From positions 248,001-312,000 of the forward strand of contig JACKDQ010000005.1 in the NCBI GenBank assembly GCA_020633415.1: DNA of 64,000 bases, written 5' to 3'. The notes beneath the pieces are model-generated. The model was given only the letters and a program-made list of their open reading frames with translations. It did no database searches and was not told the origin of the DNA. The stretch's first letter is position 1; each line of letters begins with the position of its first letter. Source of the DNA: Deltaproteobacteria bacterium (GTDB lineage: Bacteria; Myxococcota_A; Polyangia; GCA-2747355). The translations under genes and the position numbers were made by a program. Positions 26,276 to 35,132 of this stretch are shown piece by piece.

Positions 26276-28051
26276 ATGGAACGAAGCTGGTGGTGGAAAG
26301 CGATCGGGATTTTCCTGTTAACGGCGCTGGCTGTGGTCTATCTGCTGCCCAGCGTCGTTGCGGAAGAGGCGCTGCCAAACTGGTACAAAAAGCGCGTTAA
26401 GGCCAAGCTTGGGTTGGGACTCGACCTTCAAGGTGGGATCCACTTGGTCTACGAGGTCGAAGTCAATAAGGCAGTCTCCGACAAGGCCGACCGCTTGGCG
26501 ATCGATCTCGAGCAGCGACTGCAGAAGGACAAGAAAGTCTCGGTCTACGCTGCGCGCGAAAATCGCGACGACATCGTGCTCAAGTTCAAGAATCCAGCGG
26601 ACATCAAGGCCGTCGATAATGACTTCATGGCCGACTTCCGCAACAACTTGACCGAGATCGAGCGCAGCAACGGTCAGATTCGCTTGCGGCTCGATGAGCA
26701 ATACGTCACCGACACGACCGACTACGCGATTCGCCAAGCCAAGGCGACGATTCGCGGACGCATCGACGAATTTGGTGTGGCCGAGCCCTCGGTGATGCTC
26801 AAGGGGCGTGACATCGTCGTCGAGCTGCCCGGCTTGACCAAGAAAGACTTCGACCGCATCAAAAAGCTGATCGGTCGCACGGCCCAACTCGAGTTCAAGA
26901 TCTGCGACGACGAGTCGGATGTGATGCGCCAGGCGGCGGCCTTGGTCAAAGAGGGTGGGCCGATCGAGGTGCGCACCGAGGACTACGACGGCAAGCAGCG
27001 CGGTCGCGTGGTGTATACCGCCTTGGCTTCCAAGGATAAGCGGCGCCTGCAGGAGTTTCTCGAGAACCTGCCGAAGAACGGCGTCAAGATCCCCGCTGAT
27101 CGCGAGATTCTGCTCGGTGAAGAACGTGCCCTCGACAAGAAAGGTAACCCGCTCCAAGAAAAGGTTTGGGTCACCCACATGCTGCGCCGCCGAACCGAGC
27201 TCTCCGGTGAGTACATTACCGATGCGCAGGTTCAGTGGGACGACCGTACGCAACGGCCGGAAGTCGGCCTAACCTTCGATCGCACGGGTGCAAACATTTT
27301 CGCCAAGGTCTCCGGCGACAATATCGGCTACCGCATGGCGATCGTCCTCGACGGTAAAGTCAATTCAGCGCCGGTGCTACAAAGCCGCATCGGTGGTGGC
27401 CGCGCGCGCATCACCCTCGGCGGTTTCCGTTCGCGCAACGAACTGATGAGTGAGGCGCGCGATCTCGCGGCGGTGTTGCGCGCCGGTGCGCTGCCGGCGC
27501 CGCTGCGCAAGACCTTCGAGCGTCAGGTGGGTGCAACCCTCGGCGCCGACGCGGTCAAGCGCGGTACGATGGCGTTTATGATCGGCGGCCTGCTCGTCGT
27601 GCTGTTCATCCTCTACTACTACCGCGGTGCGGGGCTGATCTGTGACATCGCCCTGGTGCTCAACGTCATCTATATCTTGGCGATTATGGCTGGCTTCAAC
27701 GCCAGCCTGACGTTACCCGGCATCGCCGGGATCGTCTTAACGATAGGTATGGCGGTCGACGCCAACGTCATCATCTACGAACGTATCCGCGAGGAGGCGG
27801 CGCTCGGGAAGACGCCACGAGCTGCCGTCGATGCGGGATACGCTCGCGCGTTCTGGACGATCTTCGACGCTCAGCTCACCACGGCGATCGCCGCGATCGT
27901 GCTGTTGCAGTGGGGTTCGGGGCCGATTCGCGGTTTCGGTGTCACACTGCTGATCGGAATCGTGTGCTCGGTATTTACCGGCGTGTTCGTTACTCGGCTG
28001 TTCTTCGATTTTGTCATCAACAAGTTCAAACCGAAGAAACTCAGCATCTAA
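26276..28051 (+). CDS. secD: Protein translocase subunit SecD
   Basis: About 591 residues with six membrane helices and a large periplasmic domain between the first two. It uses the proton gradient to help pull exported proteins through SecYEG. Visible blocks are 'GLGLDLQGGIHLVYEV', 'RIDEFGVAEPSV', 'ARITLGGF' and the C-terminal membrane region 'GMAVDANVIIYERIREE'. ATG 26276 with AGGTGGG just upstream is preferred to the GTG three codons earlier. A periplasmic insert around residues 215-295, with a run of charged residues, is also found in delta-proteobacterial homologues. Confidence 0.95.
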   Translation: MERSWWWKAIGIFLLTALAVVYLLPSVVAEEALPNWYKKRVKAKLGLGLDLQGGIHLVYEVEVNKAVSDKADRLAIDLEQRLQKDKKVSVYAARENRDDIVLKFKNPADIKAVDNDFMADFRNNLTEIERSNGQIRLRLDEQYVTDTTDYAIRQAKATIRGRIDEFGVAEPSVMLKGRDIVVELPGLTKKDFDRIKKLIGRTAQLEFKICDDESDVMRQAAALVKEGGPIEVRTEDYDGKQRGRVVYTALASKDKRRLQEFLENLPKNGVKIPADREILLGEERALDKKGNPLQEKVWVTHMLRRRTELSGEYITDAQVQWDDRTQRPEVGLTFDRTGANIFAKVSGDNIGYRMAIVLDGKVNSAPVLQSRIGGGRARITLGGFRSRNELMSEARDLAAVLRAGALPAPLRKTFERQVGATLGADAVKRGTMAFMIGGLLVVLFILYYYRGAGLICDIALVLNVIYILAIMAGFNASLTLPGIAGIVLTIGMAVDANVIIYERIREEAALGKTPRAAVDAGYARAFWTIFDAQLTTAIAAIVLLQWGSGPIRGFGVTLLIGIVCSVFTGVFVTRLFFDFVINKFKPKKLSI

Positions 28052-28084
28052 CGAGTCGCCGGAACGCGATCGAGGAATACGGCC

Positions 28085-29413
28085 ATGGCCCAGTGGATTA
28101 AATCCAACATCAACATCAACTTCGTCGGCCAGCGTAAGAAGTTCTGGACGCTTTCGGTGCTGGCGATCGTCCTGAGCATCGGTGCGCTGCTTGGCAACTA
28201 TTTTGTGCGCGGCGCGGCGCTGAACTACGGCACCGACTTCAAGGGCGGGACGCAAATCCAGATCGAGTTCGCCCAAAAGATCTCCGTCGCAGCGGTTCGC
28301 GGTAGTTTGGCCAAAGCGGGCTACGACGGCGCCGAAGTCGTCGAGATGGGCGGCGATGAGCACCCCAATCTGTTCTTGCTGCGGCTGACCGAGGTTTCTG
28401 CATTTTCTGCAGAGCAGCAAAAGGCGGCCAAAGCGGCACTGGCCCAAGCGTTCGGCGCCAACTTGTCGAAGTTTGAATACGCCAAGGGCGCCGATCGCGT
28501 GCGTCTGACCTTCAAGCGCGGCTATCATGTAGCCCCCGACGCAGCTGACAGCAAGACGCCAGCCAGCGCACCGGCCTCTCAGGCTGCAGCGCCCGCGTCC
28601 GCTCCTGCGTCTGCACCGAGCGCCGCGGTGGCCAGCTCGCAGCCGGCCAGCCAACCAGCCCAGGGCGCCGACGAAGATGGCGAAGGAATGTACGAGCGTA
28701 CCGACCTCAAGCGGCTGCGCGCCCTGCTGACCGGCGCCGGCGTCGACGTGCAGAACGTGCTCCAGCCCGGACGGGCCGAAGACAATCGTTACGAGATCGT
28801 GCTCGGCGGGTTAGCGCGCGACTTGCGCAAGGCCTTCGGCGAGAGCGCGATCAAGGATATCCCCCAGGTTGAGGCGGTCGGCCCCAAGATGGGTCAGCAG
28901 CTGCGCGATGACGGCATCAAGTCGGTCATCTACGCCTTGCTGTTGATGCTGGTCTACATCGCGATTCGCTTCGACTTCCGCTACGCACCGGGCGCGGTGA
29001 TCGCGTTGGCTCACGACGTGATCATCACGATCGGCTTGTTCGCCATCACCTGGACCGAGTTCTCGCTGCCCGTCGTCGCCGCGTTGCTGACGATCGCCGG
29101 TTATTCGATCAACGACACGATCGTCGTCTTCGACCGGATTCGCGAAAACGTCGCGCGTTTGCGGGACCGAAAGTTCGGCCTGGTGGTAAATACCTCGATC
29201 AACGAGACGCTCAGTCGCACGCTGTTGACCTCGCTCACCACGCTGTTCACCTGTATTTCGATTTGGGTAGTTGGCACGGGCGTGCTGGAAGTATTTGCCT
29301 TTGCACTGACTGCGGGCGTGGTCGTCGGTACCTACTCGTCGATCTTTATCGCCAGCCCGATCGTCGTCTCCCTGAACGAGCGTTTTGCGGCGGTCGCGAA
29401 GGGACGCCGTTAG
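28085..29413 (+). CDS. secF: Protein translocase subunit SecF with Ala/Pro-rich periplasmic insert
   Basis: A 442-residue membrane protein, over 100 residues longer than typical SecF. The family blocks 'LNYGTDFKGGTQIQIEF', 'AIRFDFRYAPGAV' and 'GYSINDTIVVFDRIREN' are intact. The extra length is in the first periplasmic domain, where residues about 155-200 are a low-complexity Ala/Pro/Ser/Gln linker that splits the domain into two parts. It begins 33 nt after secD and is part of the yajC-secDF operon. Confidence 0.94.
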   Translation: MAQWIKSNININFVGQRKKFWTLSVLAIVLSIGALLGNYFVRGAALNYGTDFKGGTQIQIEFAQKISVAAVRGSLAKAGYDGAEVVEMGGDEHPNLFLLRLTEVSAFSAEQQKAAKAALAQAFGANLSKFEYAKGADRVRLTFKRGYHVAPDAADSKTPASAPASQAAAPASAPASAPSAAVASSQPASQPAQGADEDGEGMYERTDLKRLRALLTGAGVDVQNVLQPGRAEDNRYEIVLGGLARDLRKAFGESAIKDIPQVEAVGPKMGQQLRDDGIKSVIYALLLMLVYIAIRFDFRYAPGAVIALAHDVIITIGLFAITWTEFSLPVVAALLTIAGYSINDTIVVFDRIRENVARLRDRKFGLVVNTSINETLSRTLLTSLTTLFTCISIWVVGTGVLEVFAFALTAGVVVGTYSSIFIASPIVVSLNERFAAVAKGRR

Positions 29414-29425
29414 CAGGGCGCCCTG

Positions 29426-31180
29426 GTGACGGGCGATCTAAGCAAGCCAAGTGGTGGTCAGCCGAATGCGGCAGACCGCCGGCCCTGGCTGTTTGAGCCG
29501 CAAGGCGGCGAGCTGGCACGCGCGATTGCCGACCAGCTCAACTTGCCACCGGTCGTTGCCGCGCTCGTCGCCCAGCGCGTCGACTCCGTTGCTGCGGCAG
29601 AGGCCTATCTCAATCCGCGCCTTGCCGATCTCCTTGTCCCCGCGCTGATGGCTGGTGTCGAGCCGGCTGCCCGGCGCCTAACGACGGCGCGAGTGGCTGG
29701 CGAGCTGGTCGGCGTCTTCGGCGACTACGATGTCGACGGAGTGACCTCTGCGGCGTTGCTGGGCGATTTCCTGGAGCAGGCTGGTGCACAGGTCAGCTTG
29801 CGCGTCGCGCGCCGAGACGAGGGCTACGGCTTCAGCACGGCCCAGGCCGACGAGATGCGGCAACGTGGTTGCAAGGTTGTCGTGCTCACTGACTGCGGTA
29901 CCAGCGATCTCGAGGCGGTCAGTCATCTCGCTCAGCACGGAATCGATGTGATCGCTGTCGACCACCACCGCCTCGACGATTCGGCCGATTCCTGGCCGGG
30001 GTTGGCGCTGATCAACCCGCACCAGCCCTCCTGTGGATTCGAGGAGCGAGCGCTTTGTTCGGCGGGTCTGGCGTTCTACCTCGCTGCCGTGCTGCGGCGT
30101 CAGCTGCAACAAGCCGGACTGGACGCGCCTGATCCGCGGCTATCGCTCGATCTCGTTGCGCTAGGAACGCTCGCCGACGTTGCCGAATTATCACCCAACA
30201 ACCGGATTCTTGTGCGTTACGGCTTGGAGCAGATCGCCCGTACGCGTCGACCGGGTCTGCAGGAGCTTTTGCGTCTCGCCGAGCTGGACGGTAAACGGCT
30301 GCGTGCCGATGACGTTGGCTGGCGTTTGGGGCCGCGGCTCAATGCGCCGGGACGGCTTGGCGATGCTGGGATTGCCCTGGAGGCACTCTATTTGCGGGAC
30401 GAGATCGAAGCGACCGAGCGCGCACGGCGTTGTCACGCGATCAACGAAGAGCGCAAGGCTGTTCAGCGCCAGATCTTCGAGCAGGCGCGCGAGCAGGCTG
30501 ACCGTCGCGCGGACGATCCGTTTTGTCTGGTTGCCGATGACGGCTGGCACCCGGGTGTGATCGGTATCGTCGCTTCGAAGCTTGCCGAGACCTATGGTCG
30601 ACCCGCAGCGGTGATCGCCTGGGAGGGCGATCGTGGCCGAGCCAGCGCACGCAGCGTTCCCGGCGTCGATCTGTTCGCGCTGCTAGCGGCTTGCTCTGAG
30701 CATCTGCTGCGCTTCGGTGGACACGCTGCGGCGGCAGGCTTTTCGATCCGACGCGAAAACCTTGAGGCCTTTCGCACAGCGCTCTGCCAGGCGACTGCGC
30801 CGCGATTGGTTGAGGTCGGTCAAGCGCCGGTACGGATCCAGCTCGAGGTCGAGCTGCGCGACGTCGACCAAGGCTTGCTCGGCCAGCTCGAGCGGCTTGA
30901 ACCGTTTGGCAACGGCAATCCGCAGCCGACATTCTCGGCGAGACAGGTTACGGTGGATCGCGTTCGGCGCGTCGGCCAAGATCATCTCGGCCTTGTGCTG
31001 CGACAGGGCGATAGCGTTCGTCATGCGATCGGCTTTCAGATGGCCGATCAAGAGCCAGCCGTTGGCGCCGCGCTTGACATCGCTTTCGTTCCCGAGATCG
31101 ACAGCTATTATGGTCCGCGCTTGCGTCTTAGACTGGTCGCCCTGCGGCCCGCTGAGACGCGTCCGACAGGAGATCTCTGA
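29426..31180 (+). CDS. recJ: Single-stranded-DNA-specific exonuclease RecJ
   Basis: A 584-residue 5'-3' exonuclease acting in recombination and repair. DHH phosphoesterase motifs are visible: 'VFGDYDVDGVTSAALL', 'VVLTDCGTSD' and 'VIAVDHHRL'. The DHHA1 motif 'RFGGHAAAAGFSI' and a C-terminal OB-like region follow. GTG 29426 starts 12 nt after secF. The usual 'GPRLNAPGRLGDA' block is intact. Confidence 0.93.
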   Translation: MTGDLSKPSGGQPNAADRRPWLFEPQGGELARAIADQLNLPPVVAALVAQRVDSVAAAEAYLNPRLADLLVPALMAGVEPAARRLTTARVAGELVGVFGDYDVDGVTSAALLGDFLEQAGAQVSLRVARRDEGYGFSTAQADEMRQRGCKVVVLTDCGTSDLEAVSHLAQHGIDVIAVDHHRLDDSADSWPGLALINPHQPSCGFEERALCSAGLAFYLAAVLRRQLQQAGLDAPDPRLSLDLVALGTLADVAELSPNNRILVRYGLEQIARTRRPGLQELLRLAELDGKRLRADDVGWRLGPRLNAPGRLGDAGIALEALYLRDEIEATERARRCHAINEERKAVQRQIFEQAREQADRRADDPFCLVADDGWHPGVIGIVASKLAETYGRPAAVIAWEGDRGRASARSVPGVDLFALLAACSEHLLRFGGHAAAAGFSIRRENLEAFRTALCQATAPRLVEVGQAPVRIQLEVELRDVDQGLLGQLERLEPFGNGNPQPTFSARQVTVDRVRRVGQDHLGLVLRQGDSVRHAIGFQMADQEPAVGAALDIAFVPEIDSYYGPRLRLRLVALRPAETRPTGDL

Positions 31181-31452
31181 TGAGTGACGCTAAGAACTCC
31201 TCTCAAGAAGAACACCCAGATCCGCGGTCAGAACAACAAGCACAAATCTCACTCGATCATTACATGTCGCGTCGACGACCGCCGCTGCGCTCCCGTTTAA
31301 GCCTGATCGGTTCTGTAGTCTTAATGACGGTGGCGTTGCTGTTGATCTTTATCTATCAAAACCGCTGCAGTTCGATGGTCGCCAACGTCTTTACCAATGC
31401 CGCGGATCAACAGCCAGGCGCGCCGAAGAAAACGACCACGCCCAGCCGCTGA
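31180..31452 (+). CDS. Small single-pass membrane protein, function unknown
   Basis: A 90-residue protein whose ATG overlaps the recJ stop as TGATG, so it is translated with recJ. A polar, Glu/Gln-rich N-terminus and a basic stretch (SRRRPPLRSR) precede one membrane helix at about residues 41-60. The last 30 residues are Pro/Thr/Lys-rich and probably periplasmic. The basic side would face the cytoplasm. I do not recognise a family. Confidence 0.7.
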   Translation: MSDAKNSSQEEHPDPRSEQQAQISLDHYMSRRRPPLRSRLSLIGSVVLMTVALLLIFIYQNRCSSMVANVFTNAADQQPGAPKKTTTPSR

Positions 31453-31482
31453 GCGGCGAAATATTTCGGTCGGGTTGAGGGC

Positions 31483-31511
31483 TTGACAGCCTCGGAGCTG
31501 GGGGGTAAACG
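31483..31511 (+). promoter_or_regulatory. Candidate promoter for the agmatinase-lpxB pair
   Basis: A perfect -35, TTGACA (31483-31488), is followed after 17 bp by TAAACG (31506-31511). The leader to the ATG at 31637 would be about 120 nt; nothing else was recognised in this 184-nt gap. Confidence 0.4.
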
Positions 31512-31636
31512 GGGGTCGCCCTCGGCGCTCTGGGCACGGTTCATACGGTTCTACGGCTTCTGATCCTCTATCTCGAACTGGCGCACTGCTGAAATTACTC
31601 GCGTTGATTTCCCGCTCACGCTGATTTTCACGCTGT

Positions 31637-32539
31637 ATGAGCCGTGTCGAGAGCGTCGACCCCAAGATGGACGAACCAGCCTTTCATACGTTCCTTGGCC
31701 TCGATCCCGTCGAGACCAGCTACGCCGACGCCCGGGTTGTATTGCTCCCCGTGCCTTACGACGCGACCGTTTCCTATGGCGGTGGCGCCAAGCACGGGCC
31801 CGCGGCGATCATCGCCGCATCGCAGCAGATCGAGTTGTGGGACGTCGAGTTGGGCTGCCGACCGGCCAATGTTGGTATTCACCTGTTGCCCGATGTGGCG
31901 CCCAACGTTGCAGGACCGGAGCCGATGGCGGCCGATATCGAAGCGGCCTGCGCCGCCGCGATCAAGGACGACAAGTTCGTCTTTACGCTCGGCGGTGAAC
32001 ATGGCGTTACGATCGGCGCAGCGCGTGCTCAGGCCAGCCGACACGCCGAGCTGAGCTTCCTACAGATCGATGCACATCTCGATCTGCGTAGCAGCTACGA
32101 GCGCTCGCCTTATAGTCACGCCTGCGTCGCACATCACCTGCTATCGATGGGTAAGTTGGTGCAAGTCGGCGTGCGTTGCGCCTGCGAAGAGGAGCTTGCG
32201 CTGATCGAACAGCATGATTTGCGACCGTTTTGGGCGGCAGATTTGGCCCGCGGCGCTGGCGACTGGGTCGAAGACGTCGTCGCTCAGCTCTCCTCGGATG
32301 TCTACGTGACGCTCGATATCGATGGTCTCGACCCCGCGATCATGCCGGCAACGGGCACGCCGGTTCCGGGTGGGCTGCTGTGGTACGACACGCTGCGACT
32401 GCTCCGCGCGGTCGGCGAACGCCGCAACGTTGTTGGCTGCGATCTCGTTGAATTCGCGCCGATCGGTGGACAGCAGGCCTGGGATTTCACCGCGGCTCAG
32501 CTGGCCTACAAGATGATTGGCTACTTCGTCGGTCGGTGA
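31637..32539 (+). CDS. speB: Agmatinase/arginase-family ureohydrolase
   Basis: A 300-residue binuclear manganese hydrolase. Metal ligands are present in 'GGEHGVT', 'DAHLDLR' and 'LDIDGLDPA', and the substrate loop 'GTPVPGGL' resembles agmatinases more than arginases. Agmatinase releases urea from agmatine to give putrescine, but substrate cannot be assigned from sequence alone. The ATG at 31637 lacks a good ribosome binding site; an ATG ten codons later is possible. The stop overlaps the lpxB GTG by 4 nt. Confidence 0.8.
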   Translation: MSRVESVDPKMDEPAFHTFLGLDPVETSYADARVVLLPVPYDATVSYGGGAKHGPAAIIAASQQIELWDVELGCRPANVGIHLLPDVAPNVAGPEPMAADIEAACAAAIKDDKFVFTLGGEHGVTIGAARAQASRHAELSFLQIDAHLDLRSSYERSPYSHACVAHHLLSMGKLVQVGVRCACEEELALIEQHDLRPFWAADLARGAGDWVEDVVAQLSSDVYVTLDIDGLDPAIMPATGTPVPGGLLWYDTLRLLRAVGERRNVVGCDLVEFAPIGGQQAWDFTAAQLAYKMIGYFVGR

Positions 32540-33636
32540 GCGCGATTTTCGTCTGCGCCGGTGAGCTGTCCGGCGATCGCTATGTGGCTCCGGTTGTTCG
32601 CGAGCTACGTCGTCGACTGAGTGACTGGCGCTTTTGGGGCGTGGGTTCGGCCTGCCTCGCCAAACAACAGGTCGCGTTGGTTTGTCGCGCCGAGCAGCTT
32701 GCGGCGACGGGAACGCTGGATGCTGCGCGACGCGGGCCGGCGTTTGTTCAAGCCTTGCTGCGACTGAAGCGCGCGATCGCCGCCGATCCACCGCGTCTGG
32801 CGTTGCTAGTCGATGCGCCGACACTGAATATGCGGCTGATCGGCTGGCTGCGCGCCTCGGGCGTTCCGATCGTTTACTTCTTGGCGCCGCAGCGCTGGGC
32901 TTGGCGGCCCTCGGCCACGGCTGCGTTGCGCGCGGTCGATCGGTTAGCGGTTGCGCTGCCCTTCGAGCAGTCTTGGTTCGCGCGCCACGGCGTCGCTACG
33001 ACCTTCGTGGGGCATCCGTTGGTCGATCGTCGCGTGCCAACAAACATCCAGCCGCGGGTCGGTAAGGCGCCGCTGATCGCGATATTTCCCGGTTCACGCG
33101 ACAACGAGACGCGTCGCCACTTGCCGCTGTTCTGTGCGGCCCTCGCCGAGCTGCAACGGACGACCGACGCACGGGGAGTGGTCGGTATCGCCTCCGCGGC
33201 TCATGGACAGCTTTGCCGCCAGCTGGCGCCCCAATTGGAGCAGTGCGAGGCTTGGCGGCTGATGCATCAAGCCGATCTCGGTCTCGCCGCATCGGGTAGC
33301 GTGACGCTCGAGACGGCGCTCGCTGGCTTGCCGACGGTGGTTTGCTATCGTACCTCGCCGCTGACCGCTTGGCTTGGTCAGCGGCTGGTCGGTGTGCCGT
33401 GGTTGAGTCTGCCGAATCTGCTGCTCGGAAGACCGCTGCTCCCCGAGTTCGTTCAACAGCAGGCGACGCCCGTGGCCTTGGCGCGCGCGCTCCGAACGCT
33501 CGGCCACGCAGAGGTGGCGAGCGCGGTTCGCCTGCAGCTCTTGAAGGTACGGCCGCTCTTAGGGGAGCCGGGTGTTGCTGGGCGCGTCGCTCAGCTGGCG
33601 CTCGAGCGGCTAGGCCTCGACAAGGCGGCGGACTAA
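32536..33636 (+). CDS. lpxB: Lipid-A-disaccharide synthase
   Basis: A 366-residue GT-B glycosyltransferase that joins UDP-diacylglucosamine to lipid X in lipid A synthesis. Family blocks are 'CAGELSGDRY', 'DAPTLNMRL', 'YFLAPQRWAWR', 'TFVGHPLVD', 'FPGSRDNE' and 'ASGSVTLETALAGLPTVV'. Its presence shows an LPS-bearing outer membrane. GTG 32536 overlaps the agmatinase stop. The 3' end overlaps the convergent PilZ gene by 27 nt. Confidence 0.92.
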   Translation: MSAIFVCAGELSGDRYVAPVVRELRRRLSDWRFWGVGSACLAKQQVALVCRAEQLAATGTLDAARRGPAFVQALLRLKRAIAADPPRLALLVDAPTLNMRLIGWLRASGVPIVYFLAPQRWAWRPSATAALRAVDRLAVALPFEQSWFARHGVATTFVGHPLVDRRVPTNIQPRVGKAPLIAIFPGSRDNETRRHLPLFCAALAELQRTTDARGVVGIASAAHGQLCRQLAPQLEQCEAWRLMHQADLGLAASGSVTLETALAGLPTVVCYRTSPLTAWLGQRLVGVPWLSLPNLLLGRPLLPEFVQQQATPVALARALRTLGHAEVASAVRLQLLKVRPLLGEPGVAGRVAQLALERLGLDKAAD

Positions 33637-34224
33637 TTCGCGCAGTCGGCGAGATCCACCACCGTCGCGGTAGACGAAGCGCAAACCGTATCCCGTCGGC
33701 GTGCGATAGGTGACCTTGGTCGTCAAGGTGATCGGATGTGTCCCACCGGGGGGCGTGAGTTCGACGGTGACGTCATCGTCGATATCTAGCCGCTCCTCGG
33801 TTACCAGTTGCGCGCCGCCAATGCTGATCTCGCGCAGCGCTGTGGTGCGAAACTCCGACTCTTGGGTGCAACGGTAGCGTGCGGGATGCTCGATCGGCAC
33901 CCGAGAGTGGCGGCGCTTGACGCCGGTTCTCGTCCCCTGGGCCACGCCGACGATAAAGGCCAGCTTGTCGGCCTCTTGTTCGTCGAACGCAACCAGCGCA
34001 CCGGCACGCACACGCAGGCGTGGTAGTGCGGGCCTCCACCAAAGCACGTTGCCGCGCAACATCATCTTGTTGGGGAGGTCGGGGAAGTTCAGTTCGACGA
34101 GCACCTGATCGCGCTCGTCGAGCGACGTCGTGGTCGGACAAAAAAGTCCACCGGCAGGCAGGTCGGACTTATAAGCCTCTAGAAACTCGTCGGTCGTGCG
34201 GAAGCGGGTCTTCAGAACTTTCAT
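33610..34224 (-). CDS. Two-unit PilZ-domain protein
   Basis: 204 residues. The C-terminal unit has the c-di-GMP motif 'RRHSRVP' near residue 104 and 'EISIGGA' about 30 residues later, so ligand binding is plausible. The N-terminal unit (residues 1-95, with 'DLPAGGLF' and 'VLVELNFPDLP') looks like the divergent PilZ fold of the myxobacterial TIGR02266-type proteins and lacks the Arg motif. The likely role is a cytoplasmic c-di-GMP effector. The upstream region is unusually AT-rich, with AATATT six nt before the ATG and no ribosome binding site. Confidence 0.8.
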   Translation of the reverse strand: MKVLKTRFRTTDEFLEAYKSDLPAGGLFCPTTTSLDERDQVLVELNFPDLPNKMMLRGNVLWWRPALPRLRVRAGALVAFDEQEADKLAFIVGVAQGTRTGVKRRHSRVPIEHPARYRCTQESEFRTTALREISIGGAQLVTEERLDIDDDVTVELTPPGGTHPITLTTKVTYRTPTGYGLRFVYRDGGGSRRLRELVRRLVEA

Positions 34225-34340
34225 CGAATCAATATTTTTTTGTATTCCAGAAGACCCTAGCAGACCCGGGCCTTTTCGTAAACTTTCCTACATAAAATTG
34301 TCTAGAAAGCGCCAGACCGTTGATCCGTGGCATCGAGCTT

Positions 34341-34384
34341 GGCTGGTCTCCGGCCTTTGTCCGGCGGCTGGTCTCGACTATATT
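34341..34384 (+). promoter_or_regulatory. Promoter with paired direct repeats before the glycosyltransferase gene
   Basis: TTGTCC (34357-34362) and TATATT (34379-34384) are 16 bp apart, and the ATG follows nine nt after the -10 box with no ribosome binding site. The decamer GGCTGGTCTC occurs twice, at 34341-34350 and 34366-34375, a 25-bp step that places one copy upstream of the -35 and one in the spacer. They could bind a regulator. Confidence 0.45.
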
Positions 34385-34393
34385 CCCCGCATC

Positions 34394-35113
34394 ATGTGCG
34401 CGAAATCTCTGATTATCGTTCCGACCTACAATGAACGCGACAATATCGAGGCGTTGGCCGAGCAAGCGCTGAGCCAGCTAGACGACGCACACCTGCTGTT
34501 TGTCGATGACAACTCACCCGATGGCACGGGCGACTTGGCCGACCAGATGGCCAAAAACGACGCGCGGATCGAGGTGCTGCATCGCAGCGGCAAGCTCGGC
34601 CTGGGCACGGCCTACATCGCCGGGTTCCGCTATGGTCTTGAGCGTGACTACCGCTTCTTGATCGAGATGGATGCCGACTTTTCGCACCTGCCAGAATACC
34701 TTCCGCAGCTGCTGCATGCCGCGGAAACGCGCGGTGACATCGCTGTTGGGTCCCGCTACACCGCCGGGGGCGGCACAGTTAACTGGGGCATTGGACGACA
34801 GCTGATCAGTCGCGGTGGCAACGCCTACGCGCGGATGGTGCTCGGCCTTTCGTTGAGCGATATGACGAGCGGCTTCAAGTGCTTTCGCCGTGAGGTTCTC
34901 GAGTCGATCGACTTGGATGCCGTTCGCTCGAACGGCTATTCGTTTCAGATCGAAATGACCTATCGTGCGGTCCGACGGGGCTTTTCGATCGCCGAGGTAC
35001 CGATCGTCTTTCACGATCGTCGCGTGGGGCAGTCCAAAATGTCCCGGGCGATTGTCGCTGAGGCGATGTGGATGGTTTGGCGGTTGAGGCTTGGACTGGT
35101 CGACGTCGCGTAA
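34394..35113 (+). CDS. Polyprenol-phosphate sugar synthase, Dpm1-type GT2 glycosyltransferase
   Basis: A 239-residue soluble GT2 enzyme. The N-terminal 'IIVPTYNERDNIEAL' and 'FVDDNSPDGT', the 'EMDADFSHLPE' metal/nucleotide site, and 'DMTSGFKCFRREVL' match dolichyl/polyprenyl-phosphate mannose synthases without C-terminal membrane helices. It would transfer a sugar from a nucleotide donor to a lipid phosphate at the inner membrane. ATG 34394 is chosen by family alignment and promoter position; the frame is open 66 codons further upstream. The ABC exporter follows 19 nt downstream. Confidence 0.88.
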   Translation: MCAKSLIIVPTYNERDNIEALAEQALSQLDDAHLLFVDDNSPDGTGDLADQMAKNDARIEVLHRSGKLGLGTAYIAGFRYGLERDYRFLIEMDADFSHLPEYLPQLLHAAETRGDIAVGSRYTAGGGTVNWGIGRQLISRGGNAYARMVLGLSLSDMTSGFKCFRREVLESIDLDAVRSNGYSFQIEMTYRAVRRGFSIAEVPIVFHDRRVGQSKMSRAIVAEAMWMVWRLRLGLVDVA

Positions 35114-35132
35114 CTGGAGGTGAGGCGAGTTT

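Noticed and set aside
28700..28760. Frameshift or fusion in secF because of its extra length
   Set aside because: The frame is continuous with normal codon use and all SecF blocks follow the linker; it is an insert, not a break.
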